Positions 54,156 to 64,000 of a DNA stretch of 64,000 nt are shown one piece after another. A model generated the notes under the pieces. It was not told the DNA's origin. It worked only from the letters and a program-made list of their open reading frames with translations, and made no database searches. The stretch's first letter is position 1; each line of letters starts with the position of its first letter. The position numbers and the translations under genes are program-made. This DNA comes from Lepidodermella squamata. Its lineage: Eukaryota; Gastrotricha. Location: assembly GCA_047495785.1 (NCBI GenBank), contig JBLDXI010000029.1, forward strand, positions 558,001 through 622,000, read 5' to 3'.

Positions 54156-55190
54156 ATGCTAACAGAGTTCATTTCCGCCATTTTAGTGCTAGCTGTTTTC
54201 ACTGGAAGCAGTTACCAGCAACCATCGATTTGCTACGACCCAGTGCCAACCTTTCTCGGCTGTTTAGGAGAAACAATACCTGGCCAATCATTCCGGCCGG
54301 AGTTTGAAGTCCGATTTTACTATTCCCGAAATGCAGGATGCATTTCTTTCCTCTTTTGGAATGGGTGCGTACTCCGGACAGGCAATAACTTCATCAACAA
54401 GGCCCAATGTGAGATGAATTGTGGCACAGGGCCTACGAGACCACCGACATCAACCCAGTCTCCTAATTCTCTGTTTGGGGATCCCGCAAGGAATCTTCCT
54501 TGGAGAATGCTTGCGACTGGGGAAATTCCGTCTCCCAATCCTCGTAATTTAATCCAAGTTTGAATTATTTCGATCGACTTAATGATTACTGCTTAGGTTG
54601 CAACATGCCTGCATACGGCCGACAACCTCTAGCGAACGACTGCCTGGAACCTGTAAGCTTTTTAAGCTATGAAATTTGTTAAATAACCTGTATTAAAAGT
54701 TGAGAATAACTCGATATGAATACGACCAAACTTTCGGAGTGTGCCAACCCGTGATTTACGATGGCTGCAGGTAATTTGAAAGCTCATATTAATCGAATCT
54801 TAGATTTTTGCCCAGGCCCCTCTCCCGAAATATGTTCGAATCAATGGCCGAGTGCAAACGAGCTTGTTCTGAAATGCCCCAAACTAAGCGCCAGAGTAAG
54901 AGTCTTGAATTCATTCTCTAATAGTCATGATTATTTTTGTCTAGAAACCACGACTTCAGCTACTACTACCACTACCACCCAATCAACAACAACGATAATG
55001 GCATCTACCATGTGCCCGCCTGATAAGCCACTTCACTACTGTTTTGTGAATCCATGCGAAGTTGAAGAGTTAGTCACTAATCATTCAAATTTTGGCTGTA
55101 AGTATTAGAAAGTGTTTTTCTAGATGCCCCGGTCCGTGTCAACCAGATTATTGCGGAGGCTGTAATGCTGTTTGTTTAGATTGGAGATGA
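54156..55190 (+). CDS. Kunitz/NPC secreted protein 4 (shortest member)
   Basis: Six exons join in phase: 54156-54543, 54597-54652, 54700-54770, 54816-54895, 54945-55068, 55124-55190; 261 aa. Signal peptide MLTEFISAILVLAVFTGSS. First Kunitz: ICYDPVPTFLGC .. VRFYYSRNAGCISF .. CEMNC. A split Kunitz follows (CNMPAYGRQPLANDC .. YDGCRPLSRNMF .. CKRAC), then a Thr-rich linker and one NPC/CGGC module (YCFVNPCEVEEC .. PDYCGGCNA) that stops a few residues after CGGC and lacks the usual FY......C end. The last module is therefore truncated. AATAAA lies at 55248-55253. Splice sites follow phase; the first donor (C|GTAATT) was chosen because the alternative breaks phase. Confidence 0.72.
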
Positions 55191-55871
55191 GCATTTAACC
55201 AGAACAACATACATGAAAATGGAAACTATACATCCCTTTGATACGTGAATAAACATAATTCAAGCGTGTAACAAAGAGCACTTAATAGCAGGACATTGAT
55301 TTCCTGTTTACACAAGAAAAATCTGTTTATTTGCTACAAGTCAGGTACAACAAACAGATCTTCGTACTAATTTTAGCCCGAGCTCTATTTTCGATGTTGG
55401 TTTTTTTCATAATTTCATTGGTAATTGATGCGCGCACGCAAAATTTATGCTAATTTCTTTGCCAACACTGCCGCCGTCTCAAATGAGTGGGGCCCACGTA
55501 AATATTTAACATTAAAAAAACGGGTAATCTTTTAAAGAGCGTCAATTGTCGTTAAGCCACTTAGCAAGTATGTTTTCTGTGTATGATATATGGCTTTACG
55601 CTTACATTCTTTGTGCCAACAACTCAGAGCTGCGCAGCAAACAAGCCTTTCGCATTCAGCGTTTTCAAACAAAAAAATTAGCGCCTGTGATGCGTTGCGC
55701 GGCTGCCGTCTCACTGTTGCAGATAAACGTAATTATCAGTAATTTTCTAGTGCCGCCATCTGTGTGCGCATTTTTCACTCTTCAAAGCGCTGTACATTAA
55801 TGCAAAAGACGCATCGCAGACTTTTTCAGCCAAACTCAACATAATTATAATATGGCTCTCTCATCTAGAAA
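55191..55871. other. intergenic, no gene seen
   Basis: 3' flank of gene 4 with AATAAA at 55248, then upstream sequence of gene 5. Open stretches near 55546-55800 have no recognisable content. Confidence 0.5.
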
Positions 55872-58617
55872 ATGTTGAAAATTACCGTGGTAATAGCTGT
55901 AATTGCTAATCTATCCTATGGAATGCCATCAGCTTTCGATCAAAATATGCTGGAAACCTTAATCGCGAGTTTTCGGGATCCAACCTTTGCCGATAGCCCG
56001 TCGATGCCTCTCAACGACGCCTTAGACCCGCCGTCGAACATTTGTTACGATCCAATACCGGTTACTCAGACTTGCGCTGATGTTCGCACCGAGAGAAGAT
56101 TTTTCTACAATATGACATCAGAGCGATGCGAATACTTCACATGGAATGGCTGCAATGAGACGCGCAACATGTTTAAAAGCCCAATTGAATGCATTTGGAA
56201 TTGTTTGCAACCACCGTCCGATTCTAGCAGTCAAAGTCTGATTCAAACTCCGAGAGGAAGAGAACGGTCTCAGGGAAAGCTGAAATATAGGACAACAACG
56301 GTGAAACCGAAACAAGCTTACCCATCTAGCTTTTTTAAGCAGGAGTACGACGACACGTTTCCATATAATTCTGACCAAGGAACCTCATCAGGGCAGTCTA
56401 AATGCAACCAGGCCATTGATACAGGACCGTGTAGAGCTTTCATTCCATCATACGGCTACGAGGCATCGAGCGGAAGTTGCAAGCTTTTTATTTATGGAGG
56501 CTGTTTAGGGACGGAGAATAGGTTTCAATCGAATGATGAATGCATGGAGGCTTGTGGATCTACAAGAGCACCTAATGACCGCCGATTGCTGCAAAATGAA
56601 CTACCTGGATCTCAATCGAAAGGCCCTTTGATAGTACCTACAGTTCCGGAGGGACAATCAAGTAAGCAAGTTTGTATCTCAAAGAAGTTATGACTAGATA
56701 ATCTGTTTCAAGTTTGCAATTCACCTACATATCCCGAAACCAGCGGCAAAAATTGCGCAGTCGCTGTAAGTTCTTATTTTCATCTAATCTATGAGATGCT
56801 CACACAATTTTTCTAGTTTGCATCTCCGATGTATCAGTACAACAATATTATTGGCCAATGTGAGCGATTCACCTATACAGGATGCGAGTAAGCTTGAACG
56901 TGCATATAGGTCAATTATTGTAAACTAACTTGGACTTCTGACTTAAAGCCCTGTCGCAAACATGTTCAACACAATGGATGAATGCAAGAGTACTTGTGAC
57001 GGAGCTGGATCACCAGCGATGCGACCTGAGAATGACGACCTGATACAACTACCTCCTGAAAACAAAAGATGCCCTTCCGGCCAGCGCAAGGTGATGTGCC
57101 TGGCCAACCCTTGCGATGTTACGAAGTAAATCTTGCAATTACATGAGTGATTTGATAATATTTCATTTTATTCAGATGCGCGGGTTATCCTAACGCGCAG
57201 TGCAGGTAATATTCCCTTGGTTTTGTTCTTGACAGCTTGTATAATTTAAAAAATTATAGACCTGATTATTGCGGAGGTTTGGCTTTTACAACTGATTCAT
57301 CTGGATGGAAAGAAATCCAAATTTTTAGGCTGCACAACAAGATTTTATGTCAATAGTCGTGAAGTTAACTGCTCAGCTTCATCTCAGTCACAGCAGACCC
57401 GTCAAAGTCTCGTCTTGGTCGGTTCGGGAGGGGGTCAGTACCAACAGCCGTTTGCAACAGGGCAGTATCAGTCGATTCCTATTTCAAGCGGTGGTATCCA
57501 AGCAATTCCAATCAGCTCCGGCAGTCTCCAGCCCATCTCAGTTGGATCAGCGCAACTACAGCCTATTTCAATTGGAACAGGACAGTTGCAACCGATACCA
57601 ATATCCTCGGGTCAATTCCAAGGTTCTTTCCCGATTCCTATTAGTTCTGCGCAAGTGCAGCAACAGATTCCGATTGCAATTTCTTCCGGCCAGCCGCAGA
57701 TTATTCCGATTCAGGGAATTCAACAACAGCAACAGGTTCCGATTTATGTTCAAAATCAACAGCCTACTTATATAGGTGGAACGATTGGTCAACAGGTGCC
57801 GATTTATATTTCGGGCGGAAGCCAAGTTCCTGTCGTAACACAGCCAGTCCAGTCACAACCCATTCAAGCCGGTTCAAGTAAGGAAATATTAGCATTTAAA
57901 TAGATGTTGTGACTTTCATACCCCTTCTAAGACTATCCTATCCCTATTGCCAACGTGTTGTATTACGCAACCACAAAATCGCCAATGGCTGTATCTACTG
58001 CTGACCAGTTAGATAGGCCGAGTAATTTGATTTGGAGATCTCTGGAGGATGCGAGTTCGCAAAAGACAATGACGGAGTCTCTGGATTCCGAGGAGATGCC
58101 AAAGAAATGCGGAAAAGACCTGACGACAATCGAGTGCGGTTTCAATCCTTGCGAAGATAAAGTATGTCCCGGATTCCCGATGGCCACATGCCGGGTTGAT
58201 AACTGCGGTGGTTGTTTCGCAAGATTTTACATCGGAGATCGAGTGATACTTTGTACAAAAGCTGAGCATGAACTACCCATCTTTTCCCACCACGACTTGG
58301 AGGGGCATCCACCAGATAGCGAATTCTTCTTACCGGCGCTCATCCCCATGCCCATGAGGGTTATATATCGGCCATCAAATTCTCGGAAACAGTCAAACGA
58401 AGCGATGGCGAAAGGTTCGAATACTCGTAGTTTCTTCAGGAGTTGCCCACCTGGGCTATACTGGGTGGAATGCGAAAGCAATCCGTGTTTGGATGCAACA
58501 TGTCCAGCTGCTCCCAACGCCTCATGTCGGGTTAACAATTGCGGTCTGTGTTCGGCTGATTTCTACGACGATGATAACAACAAAATGGAATGCTTCATAG
58601 AACTCGCGGATGAATAG
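55872..58617 (+). CDS. Kunitz/NPC secreted protein 5
   Basis: Eight exons join in phase: 55872-56661, 56713-56765, 56817-56887, 56949-57125, 57176-57205, 57260-57276, 57329-57877, 57932-58617; 790 aa. Signal peptide MLKITVVIAVIANLSYGMPS. Domain order: Kunitz without the long loop (ICYDPIPVTQTC .. RRFFYNMTSERC .. CIWNC), a canonical Kunitz (TGPCRAFIPSYGYEA .. FIYGGCLG .. CMEAC, P1 Arg), a split Kunitz (CNSPTYPETSGKNC .. YTGC .. CKSTC) and an NPC/CGGC module on four small exons (MCLANPCDVTKC .. PDYCGGCTTRFYVNSREVNC). A long Gln/Pro/Ile/Ser repeat region comes next, then two intronless NPC/CGGC modules (ECGFNPCEDKVC; ECESNPCLDATC). AATAAA at 58659-58664 ends this form. Exon 58746 onward may be an alternative continuation from the donor at 57877. 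Confidence 0.77.
57415..57870 (+). repeat. degenerate Q-P-I-S-S-G protein repeat in gene 5
   Basis: About 150 residues of imperfect 10-12-aa units such as LQPISVGSAQ, LQPISIGTGQ and LQPIPISSGQ, changing to Gln-rich units (IQGIQQQQQVPIYVQNQQ). This low-complexity, hydrophobic/polar-alternating linker joins two disulphide-rich parts. It may be extended and adhesive or aggregation-prone; that is inference. Confidence 0.8.
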
Positions 58618-58745
58618 TTCTACCTCTTCATGCTTCAATTTTTGCTACCTCAACCGAAAATAAAATAGTTTCTTTTCATACTTTACCCATTGTTGTTTCC
58701 TTCGATTTATTTATGCCGTACTTTGACATTGAAGTTTTATTCCAG

Positions 58746-60479
58746 TTTCATGCCCTGCTGGAGTCCAGCTGGTGAGCTGTGCATCAGTAAGTCCTCAGCT
58801 TTTTCATCATCATTTCAGCATGAGTCACATAGGATCCTTGTGGCACGAATCCATGCCCGGCTTTCGCGAATAATTATGCTATTGTTTGGTAAGGTTATTG
58901 AGAGTTCTCCAATGTAGCATTTGAATTTTTCCGTGAAGCCTACCATACTACTGCGGAGCCTGTACTGCAGTATTCTACAATTTCACCAGTGGTCAGCAAG
59001 TATCATGTCCCACGGCAAGTAAGCTATTTCGCAACCAGTTTGACATGACGTATTTGAGTGATTGAAAAGCAAACCCCAATCAATTACCACCTTGGCTGAT
59101 CCCACCCGGAGTTATTTTCACTCCAGCGCCAGTAATTACTGCCCCACCAGTAGCCACCCTACCACCCAATATTCCAGCCGGGATCGATCAGCGATGCTTA
59201 CTGCCTCTTGCGTCTGGCAACTGCAGTGGGTTTCTAATCGCGTATGGCTTCGACATAATTCTGCGGCAGTGCATGCAATTCATCTATGTGAGAGTCCTAG
59301 GATAAAGGATGACCTTTGAAATTCTGTCTCTTATTTCAGGGCGGCTGTAATGGAAATGCCAATAACTTCCCATCGCAACAGGCTTGTCAGATAGCCTGTT
59401 CAGGAACGGGCGGTGTGGTTACTCCTGCGCCCGTAGTTACCCAGCCAACACCTGTAATTCTATCTTATAATCCCAGTAAGTCTAGATTCACCAATTTTCG
59501 AATCTCAATAATTTTTACCTTTCCAGTATGTAATACGCCTACGTATGGCGACTCAACTGGAAGGACTTGCACGTTAACGGTAAAATTGATCCCAAAATAA
59601 AATCGAAAACTGATTTTTGGTGTTCAGCTCTCTTGGCCGATGTTTCAGTACAGTACTGCTGTCGGGAGATGCGTTCCTTTCACCTATACCGGTTGCACGT
59701 AAGTTTCAAATATCACATCGGTTCAGCCATCCTAAATACACCGCAACAGAGCGGTCCAGAACATGTTCAACTACTTGAATGACTGTCAAAGGACTTGCGA
59801 GAGCGCATTTTCTACGGCTGCAACATTTCCACCAGCCACTGTTGCGACAACACCGCCTCCAGGAGGTAAAAAATCGGATTTGAATTAGAAGATAATTAAT
59901 GCAGGTATTAAGGAGTCTCGTGCCCAGTTGGCGTGCCCATCGTCTTTTGTTTGGTCAACCCATGTAACACGGCGACGTAAGATTTATTTGTTTAACGACA
60001 ATGGGGTCGATCTATATTTTTTGCAGTTGCCCAGCCTACCCAACTGCAACTTGTAGATCTGACTACTGCGGAGGTTTAGTTGCTGCCATTAATGTTTCTT
60101 AATTCAATTGGAAATGTTTCAACAGGATGCAATGCGCGATTTTACTGGAATAATCTATTGGTTAACTGCACGCAGACCACCCAAGCTACCGTACCACCTG
60201 GTTGGCCTATTTTGGTCGGAGGGCAGTACTTTCCCAGCTTCCAGGTGTCAATCAATGGAGTAACATGTCCTCAAGGTGTTTCGGTCGTTAACTGCATTTA
60301 TGTGAGAAATTTTACAACTTTTCGTCAATAGTTTTTAATTTTTGTGTAATTAGGATCCATGCTCGTATGCGAAGCCATCAGTCGCTCTAGCACAGGGAAC
60401 TTATACTTGCCGAACAAACTATTGCGGCGGATGCAATGCTGAATTTTACAGCATAACCACCGGCCAAAGATTGGCCTAA
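58746..60479 (+). CDS. Kunitz/NPC exon set 6, no own start; probable alternative 3' end of gene 5
   Basis: Twelve exons join in phase: 58746-58786, 58833-58888, 58939-59018, 59070-59287, 59340-59475, 59527-59579, 59628-59698, 59750-59865, 59913-59976, 60027-60073, 60126-60301, 60354-60479; about 394 aa. They encode an NPC/CGGC module (CPAGVQLVSCASDPC .. PYYCGACTAVFYN), a canonical Kunitz (RCLLPLASGNCSGF .. FIYGGCNG .. CQIAC, P1 Ser), a split Kunitz (CNTPTYGDSTGRTC .. YTGC .. CQRTC) and two more modules (FCLVNPCNTATC .. DYCGGCNARFYW; NCIYDPC .. NYCGGCNAEFYS). The first exon begins in phase 1 and the reading frame upstream meets a stop with no ATG, so it needs a 5' exon. The phase-1 donor at 57877 in gene 5 fits exactly and would skip that gene's last exon. 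Otherwise this is a gene that lost its 5' end. Confidence 0.65.
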
Positions 60480-61445
60480 AGCAATTTGTGTTGTGATTAC
60501 TGTTCTAGTCTTGTTTCTATGGGTAGCTGTAAGAGATAAAAATCATTAAAAAATATTTTGGCTGGAGTCACGCGACCGGTGCGAGATTTTCACACCTGAG
60601 AAGAGGCTAAGACGCGGGTTTCAACAAGTGATGACAGCTTGAGAGAAGATGCAAATTGAGCAGCGGGCGTATCCAAAATATCCACCCCCTACTTTCCTTG
60701 TTTTGAACCCTCGGCCGTGATTATTGACGCTTCCGCTGGCGTACACCTACTTGGCCACTAGCTACTAATGACGCAGAGCACAGCACGAGTTACTTGACTT
60801 GCACATAGCATTGATCAATGGGCGGTGTTATCGAGGGTGTTTACACAGCCATGTAACGTATTAAGGACTCACGCGCACACATACTAAGTAATAGCCGCAC
60901 ATTTATTCGGAGACGACACACGCATAAAAGAAACGCCTCTGAGCGGCGAGCAAACAGAGGCGCGGCTGATGATGATACGCCTCATTGTATGTAATGTGTC
61001 ACAGCGTGCAAGTTGCGCGCGTGTTTTTTGCGTGAATAATCGCACCCCGCGCGCTCTACTATCGGTATTTGCTCGAGGTGTGTACGAGACGAGAAAAAAA
61101 CCAGGCTCAAGTGCCCGCCGATATCAACCTGATGCCTTCTGGTCCTGGCGATACTACCACTATTTGTATTTGCTCAGGCTCATGAGTCGATTCGCCAGTT
61201 CCACGGCCCCGTTTTTCCACACTCTTCAACTTTGCGTGCATTTTTTTCTTTATACCATAACTATTGATCGCTGGTCAGACTTTATTCACACCTGACGAAG
61301 TTATTACCCAGAGAATGTTCCTTCGATTAAGTGCAGTCTGTGAGAGTTCGATTTCTGGAAAAAAGTGCGGCTTATTATTAGGAATCTTTAAGCCATTTAA
61401 CAAGTCTCATATGCTTGCAATTGCGTTTTTTAGGTATAGATAGAT
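60480..61445. other. intergenic, no gene seen
   Basis: Nearly 1 kb between exon set 6 and gene 7, less A+T-rich than the other gaps. An open stretch at 60969-61295 has no recognisable motif. No RNA gene or repeat seen. Confidence 0.5.
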
Positions 61446-64000
61446 ATGCATTCTACTATACTGGCATTTGTTGTACCTTATTGGATCCTATTGGGTCTAA
61501 CCTCAGCAATCGACGACCGATGTGCTCTAGCGCCAGATTCCGGTCCTTGCCTAGCAATGACCGTTCGTTACTTCTACAACCCTCGAACAGCCTGTTGCGA
61601 GGCGTTTCAATACGGAGGTTGCCTCGGCAACACTAATAATTTTGCGACAAAACAAGCCTGCCTCAGCGCATGTCAACCTGACCAGCCTTTGGATGACAGC
61701 AACAAAACTCCTTCGTCGCAAATCAACCCTAGTAACATTTGCTTGCTGCCTAAAGACCCTGGACAATGTTACGCGCGAATACCAGCATGGTATTTCGACG
61801 CAGATTCGAAAAGCTGTCAGGCTTTTTTTTACTCCGGCTGCTTGGGGAATAAAAACTTGTTCCCGACAAAGGAAGACTGTATGTCGCGATGTGCGGCTTA
61901 CATTTCGCCATGGCTCCAGTTCTCCTCCTCAACAAATCGACCACCGACCTTGCTATCCCAGACCAAGTGCTTTGGAGTACTCTACTCAGATTTAATTTCA
62001 AAGGCGAATGTCCCATCCTGTAAGGCCATGTTACCTCGTTATCAATATAATCAAGCCGCTAGGAGGTGCGAGCGTTTCATTTACGGCGGCTGTCCCCCTG
62101 TTGATAACATGTTCCTTACCATGGAGGACTGCAGCGTCACATGCGCGGGAGTTACCGTGGCTCCAACTTCTCCAACTCCGCCTAACTTCAGATGCGTTCC
62201 TTTACCTGACATGAGTGACTGCAGTGCTAATTTGCCATACGAGGTATATCGATTCAACATTACAAGTCTGCAATGTGAGCGCGGCTGCAGCAGTAGGAAC
62301 AACAGGTTCATGTCTATGGCTGACTGTATCGACGCGTGTCATCCTGTGACTAAACCTCCGAATTACTTACCCCCGATTTGCTTCTTACCGCCGGACTCTG
62401 GTACGTGTTTCGGTAGGGCAGTCAACTATTTCTACAATCCCACAACCCGAGATTGTCAGCCTATGAGGTGATTATTGGGAAGTTTCAAGCTTTATATTTA
62501 AAAATTCAATTTTAGCTACGGAGGATGCGGCGGCAATGCGAATCGATTCGAAACCAAGGAGCTATGGTAAGGATAATGGACTCAAAACTCAAACTTATTG
62601 CTTTACGATTTCCTTTACAGTGATAAAACTTGTAATTCGGCCAGAGTTAGTTGGACTACTCCAGCGACACTGCCAGCTACGACATGGGAGTCCCAAATTG
62701 ACCTGTGTAAACTGAGGGCTGATCCAGGACCCTGTAAAGCCCTATTTCCCATGTACTTCTACGATGCCTTATCAAATAAGTGTCAAATTTTCAATTATGG
62801 AGGCTGTGATGGGAACGGAAACAGGTTTTCAACCCAAGTTGAGGTAAGCTTTGAAAATTATTTTGTATTCTTTCGAGCTTCCCTTTTTTCTAGTGCGAGG
62901 ACAGGTGTTTACCAGGTGGCAGCCAATGGAATCCATTTTTAACAACCACACAGCCCCCACCTTTCACAACTGCAAAAGGGCCAATGTCAACGCTCTGCCC
63001 ACCTGATGCTCCTTTCGCAAAATGCAACTACGATCCTTGTGGGAATGCAACATGCCAAGGTTATCCTGGTGCGAGTTGCGTGCCAAATTTTTGCTACTGC
63101 ACAGCTGATTTCTACCAAAATGGACTGAAAATCAACGCTTGGTGCCGTAATTCCACTACAACAACTCGGGAACCTATGTTGCCGACTAGCCCTTCCCCTC
63201 TATGCTCACCAAAGAATTGTTTGGTCAATCCATGCGATACTAAGAAATGTCAAGGTGAGTTTCTTAAGCAGCCCCGATTCGTAAAAAATATGTTTCTTTA
63301 ATAGGATATCCTTATGCTGAGTGTTATCCTAACTATTGCCGATGCACTCCAGAATTTTTTGTCAACGGTCGGAATATCACCGAATTTTGCTTAATTACTG
63401 CGACGAATCCTCCCCCAGTTCAGGCGGTTTGCCCACCTGGAGTGGAACAGGTCAACTGCATTGAGAACCCTTGCAATTACGCAAAATGCAGTTTGTTCCC
63501 TGATGCTAAATGCGTGCCTAACTTCTGCGGCAAATGCGCCGCTGACTTCTACCTCAACGAGTACAAAATCAGTGAATGCACAGATCTTCGAATTGACTAC
63601 ACAACCCCCTCAGCGCCGTGGTCTAATTGGCCTGGGTCAAGGTGCAACCAACCTGTTGCAGTCGGAAATTGCGATGATAGTATTTCGAAGTTTTTCTACA
63701 ATTCGAGTTCTGGAAATTGCCAATGGTTTTCCTATTCGGGATGCGGCGGGAATGACAACGTTTTCGACACGAAAAAAGAGTGTGAATCTACTTGCAGAGG
63801 CGTGTTTTCAACTATGCCTCCAACTACTGGTAAGATTTCAATTTCACGTATCGAATTGACGGTGAGTTTTTTAAATAGTTCCGATATCCCTGCCTATAAG
63901 TGTTACGTCATGTCCACCTGGGATTTCGCAAGTTACCTGCGCCTATAATCCATGTGAGAATGCAACTTGCCCGGGATATCCAACTGCGACTTGCGTGCCT
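61446..64000 (+). CDS. Kunitz/NPC secreted protein 7, multi-Kunitz, runs off the window
   Basis: Exons so far, in phase: 61446-62467, 62516-62566, 62621-62843, 62894-63254, 63305-63829, 63879-64000 and beyond; at least 768 aa. Signal peptide MHSTILAFVVPYWILLGLTS. Five Kunitz domains lie in tandem, four on exon 1 and the fifth across its end, then a sixth, then NPC/CGGC modules, a seventh Kunitz (CNQPVAVGNCDDSI .. YSGCGG .. CESTC) and another module entering the window edge. P1 positions (residue after the second Cys) read Leu, Tyr, Lys, Ser, Phe, Lys, Asp. The fourth domain lacks the FIYG segment before its fourth Cys (QCERGCSSRNNRF). One module reads NFCYCTADFY and another NYCRCTPEFF, so the CG.C core varies. 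Unlike genes 1-5 it starts with canonical Kunitz domains rather than the divergent type. Confidence 0.8.

Noticed and set aside
60969-61295. 108-aa open frame upstream of Kunitz gene 7
   Set aside because: No signal peptide, cysteine pattern or splice context matching the array; probably random.
1-64000. CRISPR array, bacterial operon or provirus
   Set aside because: Intron-containing metazoan genes fill the window; no direct-repeat/spacer pattern and no integrase or capsid motif was seen.

Overview
This is animal nuclear DNA. Protein-coding genes have spliceosomal introns, mostly 50-65 bp with GT..AG ends and T-rich TAG/CAG acceptors. The conserved genes are metazoan: MRPL15, ERCC6L/PICH, a DOCK6/7/8-class exchange factor, DSCC1, IMP3, LZIC and DPYD. 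Several same-strand genes lie only 80-140 bp apart with a splice acceptor just upstream of the downstream ATG, which suggests spliced-leader trans-splicing and operons. That points to a compact invertebrate genome (nematode-like, or another trans-splicing phylum). I cannot name the species.

Layout. 0-6 kb: MRPL15 (+), a single-exon fucosyltransferase-like gene (+) and a 13-finger C2H2 protein (-). 6.5-14.4 kb: ERCC6L (-), with two large introns full of decayed insert sequence. 15.0-29.6 kb: a DOCK7-like gene (-) with a C-type lectin gene nested antisense in one intron and retroelement debris in others. 30.2-41.1 kb: a small OSER1-like gene (-), then a secreted EGF/laminin-G gene (-). The likely last exon of the EGF gene lies 7 kb from the rest, so DSCC1 (-) and two tandem leucine-rich-repeat membrane proteins (+) appear to sit inside its last intron. 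41.6-47.8 kb: a probable operon IMP3-LZIC-DPYD (+).

48.4-64.0 kb: a tandem array of secreted proteins, all on +. They are built from Kunitz domains and a second cysteine-rich unit, called here the NPC/CGGC module (C..NPC....C..P.A.C..N.CG.C.A.FY......C), which I cannot assign to a named family. Exons were assembled by matching reading phase. The array holds five genes with 5' ends, a sixth set of exons probably used as an alternative 3' end of the fifth gene, and a last gene that runs off the window. Domains sit on phase-1 exon sets, the Kunitz types recur in a fixed order, and the Kunitz P1 residue varies strongly. This array is the most novel-looking part of the window.

How the genes work together: apart from the operon and the array, the neighbours are unrelated housekeeping and signalling genes. 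ERCC6L and DSCC1 both act in chromosome segregation or cohesion, but they are 17 kb apart and nothing here links them. All exon models are read by eye and need transcript support.
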